Positions 27,990-36,031 of a stretch of DNA of 64,000 nucleotides are shown here, piece by piece. Every line of letters begins with the position of its first letter. Within the stretch, counting starts at the first letter, position 1. The translations under genes and the position numbers were made by a program. The notes beneath the pieces are model-generated. The model made no database searches. It had not been told where the DNA came from and worked only from the letters and a program-made list of their open reading frames with translations. The DNA is from an uncultured Sulfitobacter sp. Its GTDB lineage: Bacteria; Pseudomonadota; Alphaproteobacteria; Rhodobacterales; Rhodobacteraceae. The stretch spans positions 62,001 to 126,000 of the forward strand of contig CANMZB010000002.1 in NCBI GenBank assembly GCA_947502265.1, written 5' to 3'.

Positions 27990-29000
27990 TTGAGCGCGAT
28001 ACGATCTTACCGCCTAAGGCTGCAGCGTAAGCGCTGGCGGCTGCGGGCTTTTCGCAAGCGACGCGAACTCAAATGCGTTGTGGACCGGACCGATCAAATT
28101 CGGGCCGACGATATTCTTTTATTCTGCACCCAGCGTAACGAAAAAATCCGCCTCAAATATTTTCTTGAATATTACCGTAAGCAAGGTGTGAATCACTTCT
28201 TTTTCGTGGACAATGACAGCGACGATGGCGCGTTGGATTATCTGCGCGGCCAGCCGGATGTCTCGTTGTGGTCCACCCGCGCCAGTTATCGCCGTTCGCG
28301 GTTCGGGGTGGATTGGCTGAACTGGCTGCAACGGAAATACGCGCACGGGCATTGGACGCTCACTGTCGATCCTGATGAATTTCTGGTCTATCCGTTTTGC
28401 GATACGCGCCCGTTGCGCGCCTTGACGGACTGGTTGGAGGCGTCCTCGATCAAATCGTTTTCCGCAATGTTGCTGGATATGTATCCCAAGGGGCGGCTGG
28501 ACGAGCAGCCGTATCATTCGGGTCAGGACCCGATCGGGATTGCGTCTTGGTTTGACAGCGGAAATTACACGATCTCGCGCAATTATAAATTTTCAAACCT
28601 GTGGATACAGGGCGGACCGCGCGCGCGCGTTTTCTTTCGGGACGAACCTGCCAAGGCACCGGCGCTCAACAAGATACCTCTTGTAAAATGGGACCGGAAA
28701 TACGTTTACGTCAGCTCTACGCACATGTTGCTGCCGCGTGGCCTTAATCAGGTTTATGATGAATGGGGCGGAGAGAAAGCCTCCGGCGTGCTGTTGCATG
28801 CGAAATTCATCGATACCTTCGGGGCGAAAGCTGCCGAAGAGTTGGAGCGCGGGCAGCATTATGCCGGATCGGTGGAGTATAAGGCGTACGCCGCGCAGGT
28901 AAAAGAAAACCCGCAGCTGTGGTGTAAATGGAGTGAGAAATACATCAACTGGCGACAGCTTGAGATTCTCGGTCTGATGTCCAAGGGGAACTGGGCATGA
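27990..29000 (+). CDS. Family 2-like (Glyco_tranf_2_4 / GT92-like) glycosyltransferase
   Basis: 336 residues. The N-terminal TQRNEKIRLKYFLEYYRKQG followed by FFFVDNDSDDGALDYL is characteristic of this group, in which VDNDSDDG replaces the usual GT2 start. WTLTVDPDEFLVYP supplies the DxD-type site near residue 130. The first codon is TTG at 27990, preceded by AGGACAGGGA; a nearby ATG (27971) is out of frame. The end overlaps the start of the next gene by 4 bp, so translation is coupled. Donor unknown. Confidence 0.82.
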   Translation: MSAIRSYRLRLQRKRWRLRAFRKRRELKCVVDRTDQIRADDILLFCTQRNEKIRLKYFLEYYRKQGVNHFFFVDNDSDDGALDYLRGQPDVSLWSTRASYRRSRFGVDWLNWLQRKYAHGHWTLTVDPDEFLVYPFCDTRPLRALTDWLEASSIKSFSAMLLDMYPKGRLDEQPYHSGQDPIGIASWFDSGNYTISRNYKFSNLWIQGGPRARVFFRDEPAKAPALNKIPLVKWDRKYVYVSSTHMLLPRGLNQVYDEWGGEKASGVLLHAKFIDTFGAKAAEELERGQHYAGSVEYKAYAAQVKENPQLWCKWSEKYINWRQLEILGLMSKGNWA

Positions 29001-30700
29001 GCGCCTCGCTGGGTGTTGTGATGCTGGTTCACACGGCTTTGGGTCGTGCGGAGCAGGTCGCGCGCCATTGGGCGGCTGCGCGGGTGCCCGTTGTGATTCA
29101 TGTGGATCGCGGTGTTCCGGTGAAAACGTATAACACTTTCGTCGCCGCGTTGGCGGATGTACCCAATCTGCTGTTTTCCAAACGATATCGCTGTGAATGG
29201 GGATCATGGGGCATTGTCGCCGCATCACAGGCCGCGTCCGAGCTGATGCTGGCCAGTTTTGCCGATGTGCGACACGTCTACCTCGCCTCCGGCTCCTGCC
29301 TACCGCTGCGTCCTGTGCAGGAGCTTGTCGATTACCTTGCCGACCGCCCGCGCACTGATTTCATCGAAAGCGCGACAACGGCGGATGTGCCTTGGACGGT
29401 GGGCGGTCTGGACGAGGAACGCTTTACTATGCGGTTCCCTTTTTCATGGAAGCGGCAACGTTATTTTTTTGACAAGGCCGTTAATCTGCAACGCAAGTTA
29501 GGTATGCGCCGCAAGATGCCCAACGGGATCGTCCCGCATATGGGGTCTCAGTGGTGGTGCATGACACGCCAGACGCTTTCGGCGGTGCTGCAAGACCCCG
29601 AGCGCGAGGAATACGATAGGTATTTCAGGCAAGTCTGGATTCCGGACGAAAGCTATTTTCAAACGCTCGCGCGGCTCTATTCTACCAACATCGAAAGCCG
29701 CTCTCTGACGTTGTCGAAATTCGACTTTCAAGGCAAGCCGCATATCTTTTACGACGATCATTTGCAGCTGTTGCGGCGGTCCGATTGTTTTGTTGCGCGG
29801 AAAATATGGCCCTACGCGAACCGTCTTTATGAGGCGTTTCTAACCGATGCTGATGGTGCGATGAAAAAGACCGAGCCGAACCCCGGCAAGATCGACCGCA
29901 TCTTTGCCAAAGCGGTAGAGCGACGGACGCGCGGCCGCTCGGGTCTTTATATGCAAAGCCGGTTTCCCAACGAAGATTGGGAGAACGGTGTGACAGCCGC
30001 GCCTTATTCGATGTTTCAAGGGTTTGCCGAGCTGTTCGATAACTTCGAGCCGTGGTTGGCGAATGCCACTGGCGCGCGCGTACACGGACATCTTTTTGGA
30101 CCGGAACGCGCCGACTTTGCCGAGAGGCAAGGCGCGCTGAACGGGGCGTTGAGCGACAGCGCGTTGCAGCGGGATTATAATCCCGAGGCATTTTTGACCA
30201 ACCTGATCTGGAACACACGCGGCGAGCGGCAGTGTTTCCAATTCGGGCCGTTGGACAATCAGGACATCAACTGGCGCATCGCCAAAGACCCCAATGCGCA
30301 AATCTCGGTGATTACGGGTGCGTGGGCTGTGCCGCTGTTTCGTTCGAACATGGATTTTGCCGATATCCGGCGTCTTGCGGCGGGGATGCAAAAGGTCGAA
30401 AGCGAGCATATGGATGTGCTGCGCTCCCCCCATGCCAAGGCGCGCGTGCGGATCTGGAACATGGCGGAGTTTATCGAGGCGCCTATGGAGCCGCTACAGG
30501 GCATTCTGGACGAAATCGGGCAGACCCGCATTCGCCGCCTGTCCGAGGCACCGAAGATGGTGGATATGCACGGCTTTGGCCAGTTTCTTCAAAACCTCAA
30601 AAATCAGGGTATGCATCCCTATCTCATGGGTGATTTCCCCGTCGAGCGTGGCCCGACTTCGACTCACGATGTGCCCCGAAAACCTTATCTGGTGAAATAG
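28997..30700 (+). CDS. GT14 (Core-2/I-branching type) glycosyltransferase with long C-terminal extension
   Basis: 567 residues. The N-terminal 280 or so resemble beta-1,6-N-acetylglucosaminyltransferases of family GT14: VMLVHTALGRAEQVARHW, HVYLASGSCLPLRPVQELVD, GSQWWCMTRQTLSAVL and IPDESYFQTLARL. The remaining half (about 290-567) has no familiar domain; it matches my recollection of the DUF5928-type extension found in Rhodobacteraceae. It contains FQFGPLDNQDINWRIA and ends with a conserved-looking GDFPVERGPTSTHDVPRKPY. No signal or membrane segment. Next to the sulfotransferase gene (3 bp apart), so both likely act on one glycan. Confidence 0.82.
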   Translation: MSASLGVVMLVHTALGRAEQVARHWAAARVPVVIHVDRGVPVKTYNTFVAALADVPNLLFSKRYRCEWGSWGIVAASQAASELMLASFADVRHVYLASGSCLPLRPVQELVDYLADRPRTDFIESATTADVPWTVGGLDEERFTMRFPFSWKRQRYFFDKAVNLQRKLGMRRKMPNGIVPHMGSQWWCMTRQTLSAVLQDPEREEYDRYFRQVWIPDESYFQTLARLYSTNIESRSLTLSKFDFQGKPHIFYDDHLQLLRRSDCFVARKIWPYANRLYEAFLTDADGAMKKTEPNPGKIDRIFAKAVERRTRGRSGLYMQSRFPNEDWENGVTAAPYSMFQGFAELFDNFEPWLANATGARVHGHLFGPERADFAERQGALNGALSDSALQRDYNPEAFLTNLIWNTRGERQCFQFGPLDNQDINWRIAKDPNAQISVITGAWAVPLFRSNMDFADIRRLAAGMQKVESEHMDVLRSPHAKARVRIWNMAEFIEAPMEPLQGILDEIGQTRIRRLSEAPKMVDMHGFGQFLQNLKNQGMHPYLMGDFPVERGPTSTHDVPRKPYLVK

Positions 30701-30703
30701 GAT

Positions 30704-32131
30704 ATGACCTCACGTTTTGACAGCTTCGTGGTTTTTGCAGAGATGCGGACCGGTTCGAACTTTCTGGAAGCGAACCTGAATGCTTTTGACGCAATCACCT
30801 GCCATGGAGAGGCGTTCAATCCGCATTTCATCGGCTACCCCAACACGACCGAAATTCTGGGTGTGGATCAGGCGACCCGCGATGCGGACCCGAATGTGCT
30901 GTTGGCGGCGATCCGCAACGATGCGTCCACGATGGGCGGTTTCCGCTATTTCCACGATCACGATCCGCGCGTGCTGCCTTGTGTGCTTGACGATCCGCGC
31001 TGTGCCAAGATCGTTTTGACCCGCAATCCGCTGGAAAGCTATATCAGTTGGAAGATTGCGCAGGCCACAGGGCAATGGAAGTTAACCGATCTCAAGGCGC
31101 GCAAGGCAGCGCAGGCGGTGTTTGATGAGCCGGAATTTGCATCCCATCTGGAAGCGCTGCAACGCTTTCAACTGATGCTGCTTAACCGTCTGCAAACCAC
31201 GGGCCAGACTGCTTTTTATGTGGCTTATGAAGACCTGCAAAGTGTTGATGTAATGAATGGCATTGCCGCGTTTTTGGGGGTGCCCGAGCTTCTTGAGAGT
31301 CTGGACAAGAACCTCAAGAAACAAAACCCCAGCCCGCTGTCCGAGAAGGTCATCAACTTTGACGAGATGACGCAGGCGTTGGGGCGGCTTGACCGTTTTG
31401 ATCTGACCCGCACCCCCAATTTCGAGCCGCGGCGCGGGGCCAATGTGCCCGGCTATGTGGCAGGGGTAAAAGTGCCGCTGCTTTTCATGCCCGTCGCAGG
31501 CGGTCCCCAGCAGGAAGTGCGCCGTTGGCTTGCGGCTCTTGATGGCGAAAAGCAGAATGCGCTTTTGTCGAAGATGACGCAAAAAGATCTGCGGCAATGG
31601 AAGCGCCGCACGCCGGGCCACCGCAGCTTTACCGTGTTGCGCCACCCGATTCTGCGCGCGCATGAGGTGTTCTGCCACCGGATTCTGAATGCTGGCCAAG
31701 GCAGCTATCTTCAACTGCGCCGCACATTGGTCCGCCGCTATAAACTGCCGCTGCCGCCCGAAGGCGAGGAGGGCGGAATTGACAAGGCAACACACCGCAC
31801 CGCATTTCTGGCATTCCTAGAATTTCTCAAAGGTAATTTGGCGGAGCAGACGGCCATTCGGGTCGATCCCGGCTGGTGCAGCCAGTCGCAGATCATTCAG
31901 GGGCTGGGTGATTTCACGTTGCCCGACCTGATTCTGCGCGAAGAGACGCTTGCCGCCGATCTGGTAACGCTTGCGGCCAGCGTCGGTTATGCAGATGCGC
32001 CCGAGATTGAGCAGCCCGCATTTCGCGGGCCGTTCACGTTGGACGATATCTATGATGACGAGATCGAGGCGCTGGGCGCTGATGTGTACCAACGCGACTA
32101 TATGATGTTCGGATTTGACCGCTGGCGGTAA
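30704..32131 (+). CDS. Two-domain sulfotransferase (NodH-like)
   Basis: 475 residues. The N-terminal half is PAPS-dependent: FAEMRTGSNFLEANLN (residues 11-26) is the 5'-phosphosulfate loop and KIVLTRNPLESYISWKIA (about 104-121) the 3'-phosphate site, as in Stf0/NodH enzymes. The C-terminal half contains a second sulfotransferase-like segment (FTVLRHPILRAHEVFCHRIL, about residues 310-329), preceded by FMPVAGGPQQEVRRWL, which could be a degenerate PAPS loop. It may be a tandem fusion with one active and one altered domain. Likely sulfates the polysaccharide made by the upstream genes. Convergent with ptsN with only 3 bp between stops. Confidence 0.82.
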   Translation: MTSRFDSFVVFAEMRTGSNFLEANLNAFDAITCHGEAFNPHFIGYPNTTEILGVDQATRDADPNVLLAAIRNDASTMGGFRYFHDHDPRVLPCVLDDPRCAKIVLTRNPLESYISWKIAQATGQWKLTDLKARKAAQAVFDEPEFASHLEALQRFQLMLLNRLQTTGQTAFYVAYEDLQSVDVMNGIAAFLGVPELLESLDKNLKKQNPSPLSEKVINFDEMTQALGRLDRFDLTRTPNFEPRRGANVPGYVAGVKVPLLFMPVAGGPQQEVRRWLAALDGEKQNALLSKMTQKDLRQWKRRTPGHRSFTVLRHPILRAHEVFCHRILNAGQGSYLQLRRTLVRRYKLPLPPEGEEGGIDKATHRTAFLAFLEFLKGNLAEQTAIRVDPGWCSQSQIIQGLGDFTLPDLILREETLAADLVTLAASVGYADAPEIEQPAFRGPFTLDDIYDDEIEALGADVYQRDYMMFGFDRWR

Positions 32132-32134
32132 TCT

Positions 32135-32599
32135 TCAGGCGACTTTAAGGCCTTCGGCTTCGGTAAGAATGCTATAAAGTGTGCCAGGGTCGGGATTTGC
32201 CCGCAGTTTCGCACAAACATTCGGATCGCGCAGCGTGCGTGAAACCAGCGCGAGGGCTTTAAGGTGTTCAACGCCCGCGTTTTCGGGGGCAAAGAGGCTG
32301 AAAGCAATATCTACCGGCTGCCGGTCCACGGCCCCGAAATCCACCGGTTTTTCCAGCAAAACAAACAGGCCCACAACCTCGTCGAGACCATCAAGCCGCG
32401 CGTGGGGAAGGGCAACACCATGCCCCACACCGGTCGGTCCAAGAGATTCCCGCGCAAGCAGTGCCTCGATGACGCGTTGGGATTCCAGACCGTAGGTGGC
32501 TTCGGCAAGTTCGCCGATATCCGCCAGCAGCCTCTTTTTGCTACTGGTTGACGAGAGTACCTTGACCGCATCGGGCGTCAAAAGTTTCGCCAGCTTCAT
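32135..32599 (-). CDS. ptsN: Nitrogen-PTS EIIA component PtsN
   Basis: Phosphoryl acceptor of the nitrogen-related phosphotransferase system; regulates potassium, nitrogen and carbon functions by protein binding. It has 154 residues. The phosphorylated His is H66 in GVGHGVALPHARLDGL. No sugar-transport domains are attached. Lies downstream of hpf, as in most proteobacteria. Confidence 0.95.
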   Translation of the reverse strand: MKLAKLLTPDAVKVLSSTSSKKRLLADIGELAEATYGLESQRVIEALLARESLGPTGVGHGVALPHARLDGLDEVVGLFVLLEKPVDFGAVDRQPVDIAFSLFAPENAGVEHLKALALVSRTLRDPNVCAKLRANPDPGTLYSILTEAEGLKVA

Positions 32600-32668
32600 T
32601 ACTTGCCTGTCCCTCGGCGCTTGCCGGTTTGTCGGCGCGCCCCAAGGGTGCGCGCCGTAGTCTGCTCT

Positions 32669-33235
32669 CTACGAGGGGTCAATCCATCCGATGTTTCCAT
32701 CTTCACGACGGTAGACCACGTTTACCCCGTCCTTATCCATTTTTTTGAACACCAGCACAGGTGCCCCGGAAAGCTCCATCTGCATCACAGCTTCACCAAC
32801 CGAGAGGGTAGCGATTTTGGTCTGCATTTCAGCGATTATCATTGGCTGAAGCGATTCCGGCTCTTCCCCGTTGGTGTCGTTTTCTGAAGCGAGGATATAC
32901 GAGGACGCGCCCAAAAGTTCAACCGGCTGCGAGCGGTCCTTGTAGTGATCTTTCAACCGCCGCTTGTAACGGCGCAGTTGCTTGTCCATCTTTTCGCTGC
33001 ACCCGTCGAAGGCGGCGTAAATCTCGTTTGCGTGCGCTTTTGCGGATGCGGTCAGGCCGGTCGAGAGGTGAACGGTTGCTTCGCAGACAAACTCATGGCC
33101 GGACTTTGAAAAGATCACTTGCGCATCAATCGGTCTTTCGGCGTATTTTTGAACAATCGCGCCAAGTTCGGTTTTGACGTGGGATTGCAGTGCATCGCCG
33201 ATATCAATCTGTTTTCCGCTGATTTGGTACCGCAT
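32669..33235 (-). CDS. hpf: Ribosome hibernation promoting factor, long form
   Basis: Binds the 30S decoding region and promotes 100S dimers in slow growth. It has 188 residues. The N-terminal RaiA/YfiA domain contains YQISGKQIDIGDALQSHV and HEFVCEATVHLSTGLTA. The C-terminal dimerisation domain ends VVYRREDGNIGWIDPS, marking it as the long form. It lies upstream of ptsN, with 69 bp between them. Confidence 0.95.
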   Translation of the reverse strand: MRYQISGKQIDIGDALQSHVKTELGAIVQKYAERPIDAQVIFSKSGHEFVCEATVHLSTGLTASAKAHANEIYAAFDGCSEKMDKQLRRYKRRLKDHYKDRSQPVELLGASSYILASENDTNGEEPESLQPMIIAEMQTKIATLSVGEAVMQMELSGAPVLVFKKMDKDGVNVVYRREDGNIGWIDPS

Positions 33236-33486
33236 AGTGTCTCCTTACCTAATTTGATCGAACCACCAGTCACATGCCTGTCGGGGCAATGGGAACAGGT
33301 AATCAGATGCGGGAAATGGCGCCGGACTGCGGGTTATTGCCGAGCGGTTCACCCAAAGGTGGCTCAGTTTCTTTTACCATCCGCAGCCATTTTGCCATGC
33401 CTTATTAGAGCGTCAATCGATGCGGGGTGTCAATGATCTCGCGCGTGCCGGCGGTCTTTTCCCGGATGGCCATGAACTTCAAATTG

Positions 33487-34248
33487 TTAAGAAAATTTAA
33501 AGCTATCACCAAGGTAGACACGGCGCACATCGCCGTCCCGCACCACCTCTTCGGGGGTGCCGGACATCAGCACACGGCCTTCATGCAGGATATAGGCGCG
33601 GTCGACGATTCCGAGCGTATCGCGCACGTTATGATCGGTGATCAGAACGCCGATGCCGCGCTTCTTCAGGTCTGCCACCAGATGCCGGATCTCGGCGACA
33701 GAAATTGGATCGACCCCGGCAAACGGTTCGTCCAAAAGCAGATATTTCGGGTTCGCCGCCAGACAGCGGGCAATTTCCACGCGCCGCCGCTCACCGCCTG
33801 ACAGGGCCATCGCGGGCGCGCGGCGCAGGTGCTCGATCGAGAATTCGCCGAGCAGCTCGTCAAGGCGTATCGCGCGCTTGCGGCGGTTAGGCTCGGCGAA
33901 ATCGAGGATCGCGAGGATGTTGTCCTCTACACTCAGTCCGCGAAAAATGCTTGTTTCCTGTGGCAGATAGCCAATGCCAAGCTGTGCGCGGCGGTACATC
34001 GGCAGGGTGGTGATGTCTTTCCCGTCGATTGTGACGGTGCCGCCTTCGGAAATTACGATGCCAGCAATGGTATAAAATACCGTCGTTTTGCCCGAACCGT
34101 TCGGGCCCAGCAGCGCGACGACTTCACCCCGGTTCAATTCCATCGTGAAGTCGCGGATCACGACCTTTTTGCGATAGGATTTACGCAGATGCGAGACGCG
34201 CAGGCCGGCCTCGCCTTCGGCAACTGTCAGGTCGGGTGCTTTGCTCAC
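33487..34248 (-). CDS. lptB: LPS export system ATP-binding protein LptB
   Basis: Cytoplasmic ATPase that powers lipopolysaccharide transport with LptFG. It has 253 residues. Walker A GPNGSGKT (48-55), signature LSGGERRRVEIAR (about 149-161), Walker B LLLDEPFAGVDP (about 169-180), H-loop TDHNVRDT. Follows lptC and lptA with a 4-bp overlap to lptA, so the three are one operon. The usual downstream rpoN is absent. Confidence 0.97.
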   Translation of the reverse strand: MSKAPDLTVAEGEAGLRVSHLRKSYRKKVVIRDFTMELNRGEVVALLGPNGSGKTTVFYTIAGIVISEGGTVTIDGKDITTLPMYRRAQLGIGYLPQETSIFRGLSVEDNILAILDFAEPNRRKRAIRLDELLGEFSIEHLRRAPAMALSGGERRRVEIARCLAANPKYLLLDEPFAGVDPISVAEIRHLVADLKKRGIGVLITDHNVRDTLGIVDRAYILHEGRVLMSGTPEEVVRDGDVRRVYLGDSFKFS

Positions 34249-34736
34249 TTGTCCGCGCCTGTCTGCAACCTTGTGCGGACATTGCCGGACATGCGCGCGG
34301 TGCCGTCTTTGAGGTGGATGGTCATGGTATCGGCGCTTAGGGCGCTGGCCCCTTGTGCCAACAAAACGCTGCCCTGCATCACAATGGTGCCGTCGTCGAT
34401 GCTGTAATCGGCGCGTTGCGCTTCGGCGGCATCGGGGCCGGAGACAAGCGTGACACCGCCCGTCGCCTCCATTTTGGCGATTCCATCTGCATCCGCACGG
34501 TAAACGACAAGCACCCGCTGCGCGGACAACCGCATCTCGCCCTGGCCGATGACGACATTCCCGCTAAAGATTGCGGTGCCTGTCTGTTGATCAACCGACA
34601 ACTCCTCCGAGGTCACCTCGACCGGCAGGCTGGTATCCTGTGCAATCGTGCCAAAGGCAACGTTGGCGCCCTGCGCAGAGACGAAGGCGGGCGCAAGCGC
34701 GATGAAAAGCGCGAACAGCGCAAGACGTAGACCCAT
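34245..34736 (-). CDS. lptA: LPS export periplasmic protein LptA (OstA-like)
   Basis: Periplasmic bridge protein that carries LPS from LptC to LptD. It has 163 residues with a Sec signal (MGLRLALFALFIALAPAFVS, cut near AQG). The OstA-like core has VEVTSEELSVDQQTGTAIFS and GNVVIGQGEMRLSAQRVLV. The ATG at 34736 is preferred; an in-frame GTG at 34748 adds four residues and is closer to a GGAAAG stretch, so it remains possible. Overlaps lptB by 4 bp. Confidence 0.9.
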   Translation of the reverse strand: MGLRLALFALFIALAPAFVSAQGANVAFGTIAQDTSLPVEVTSEELSVDQQTGTAIFSGNVVIGQGEMRLSAQRVLVVYRADADGIAKMEATGGVTLVSGPDAAEAQRADYSIDDGTIVMQGSVLLAQGASALSADTMTIHLKDGTARMSGNVRTRLQTGADK

Positions 34737-34757
34737 GATGTTGCACACTTTCCAAGC

Positions 34758-35357
34758 TTAGTTGGGGGTATATAGCAGTTTCACCCCGCCGCTGAAAAGC
34801 ATTTGCGCGTGATCGGCTGTTTTTGGTTTGGTTACAGTCATGTTTCCCGCTGTCAGCGTCCCCATCGGGGAGACCGCAATAACGGTGCCGGGGGCCTCAA
34901 GCGACAGCTCCGACATCCGTGCCAGCAAGGCGTCGGTAGTGACTTTGTAACCCGAGGAGGTGTTGATGATGACCGAACCGGTAAGTTCGGTAAGGTCGCT
35001 TGCAATATCCACCGTGGCAAGATTGGCCTGCACACGCAGCGTTGCTCCGTGTACCGTTTCGATCTGTGCCATCACGTCTTCCGCGCGGTTGTCGCCGGTA
35101 CGCCCGTCGGGCGTGGTCAGTTTCGTCGCGTAAAAGGACACCAGATCACCGTCTGCGGTGCTGCCGGAAAAGAACGGGCCGGTGATTTGCTGGTCACGCA
35201 GACGGTCCTGTATTTCCTTGTCGGCAAAGGGAATCGGCGCGTCGGAATCATTGCCGCGTGAAATCAGGAACAACGTGGAAAGCAGCGCAAGGGCCGTCAC
35301 CGGAAACAGCACTTTCAACAGGGCGACAGTGCGCGAATAGCGGTCGCCTGATTTCAT
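34758..35357 (-). CDS. lptC: LPS export protein LptC
   Basis: Bitopic inner-membrane protein that receives LPS from LptB2FG and hands it to LptA. It has 199 residues from the ATG at 35357. One N-terminal membrane helix (LLKVLFPVTALALLSTLFLI, about 13-32) is followed by a beta-jellyroll periplasmic domain (ETVHGATLRVQANLATVDIA, LTELTGSVIINTSSGYKVTT). Sequence conservation in this family is low; the call leans on topology and on position before lptA-lptB. Confidence 0.87.
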   Translation of the reverse strand: MKSGDRYSRTVALLKVLFPVTALALLSTLFLISRGNDSDAPIPFADKEIQDRLRDQQITGPFFSGSTADGDLVSFYATKLTTPDGRTGDNRAEDVMAQIETVHGATLRVQANLATVDIASDLTELTGSVIINTSSGYKVTTDALLARMSELSLEAPGTVIAVSPMGTLTAGNMTVTKPKTADHAQMLFSGGVKLLYTPN

Positions 35358-35370
35358 GCGCCAGATCCGG

Positions 35371-35985
35371 TCATGCGTGTGCAAAGATGTCCGTTTCGGG
35401 CCATCCTTCAAGGTCCAGCCGCGCGCGCATCGGCAGGAAATCAAAACACGCTTGCGCGATCTCTATGCGGCCTTCGCGTTCCAGCATCTCGTTCAGCGCA
35501 GCGCGCAACCGGTGCAGATACAGCACATCGGACGCGGCATACTCTATCTGCGCCCGCGTCAGGTTGGCAGCGCCCCAATCGCTTGATTGCTGCTGTTTCG
35601 AGATGTCGACACCCAGAAGCTCCTGCAACAGTTTCGCCAGACCGTGCCGGTCTGTATAGGTGCGTATCAGGCGGCTTGCGATCTTGGTGCAATAAACCGG
35701 GGCTGCGACCGCGCCGAAGGTATTGAGCATCGCGGCGATATCGAAGCGGCCAAAATGAAACAGTTTGAGAACATCAGGATCTTCAAGCAGGCGGCACAGA
35801 TTCGGTGCCTCTGTCTGCCCTTTGGCGATCTGGACCAGATGGGCGTTCCCGTCACCCCCCGAAAGCTGCACCAGACACAGGCGGTCGCGGTGTGGATGCA
35901 GCCCCATCGTTTCGCAATCAATGGCCACCATCGGCCCAAGATCAAGGCCGTCGGGCAGGTCGTTCTGGTATACGGTATTTGTCAT
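35371..35985 (-). CDS. rnd: Single-domain ribonuclease D
   Basis: 3'-5' exoribonuclease of the DEDDy family. It has 204 residues: the exonuclease domain only, without the HRDC domain of the 375-residue E. coli enzyme, as is usual in alphaproteobacteria. The catalytic acids are visible in AIDCETMGL (D23, E25), HFGRFDIAAM, and the YAASDVLYL motif with Tyr and Asp. Located 13 bp before lptC in the same direction, so likely in the lpt transcript. Confidence 0.9.
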   Translation of the reverse strand: MTNTVYQNDLPDGLDLGPMVAIDCETMGLHPHRDRLCLVQLSGGDGNAHLVQIAKGQTEAPNLCRLLEDPDVLKLFHFGRFDIAAMLNTFGAVAAPVYCTKIASRLIRTYTDRHGLAKLLQELLGVDISKQQQSSDWGAANLTRAQIEYAASDVLYLHRLRAALNEMLEREGRIEIAQACFDFLPMRARLDLEGWPETDIFAHA

Positions 35986-36031
35986 GGGCGCTCTATACAG
36001 GGAGGGTGGGCAGGTGGAAAGACGCGTGCGC

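Noticed and set aside
33383..33397. Sigma-54-like promoter upstream of hpf
   Set aside because: GG and GC have the right spacing, but the -12 is CTGC rather than TTGC and rpoN is not seen in this window. With no evidence of sigma-54 in the organism I did not call a promoter.
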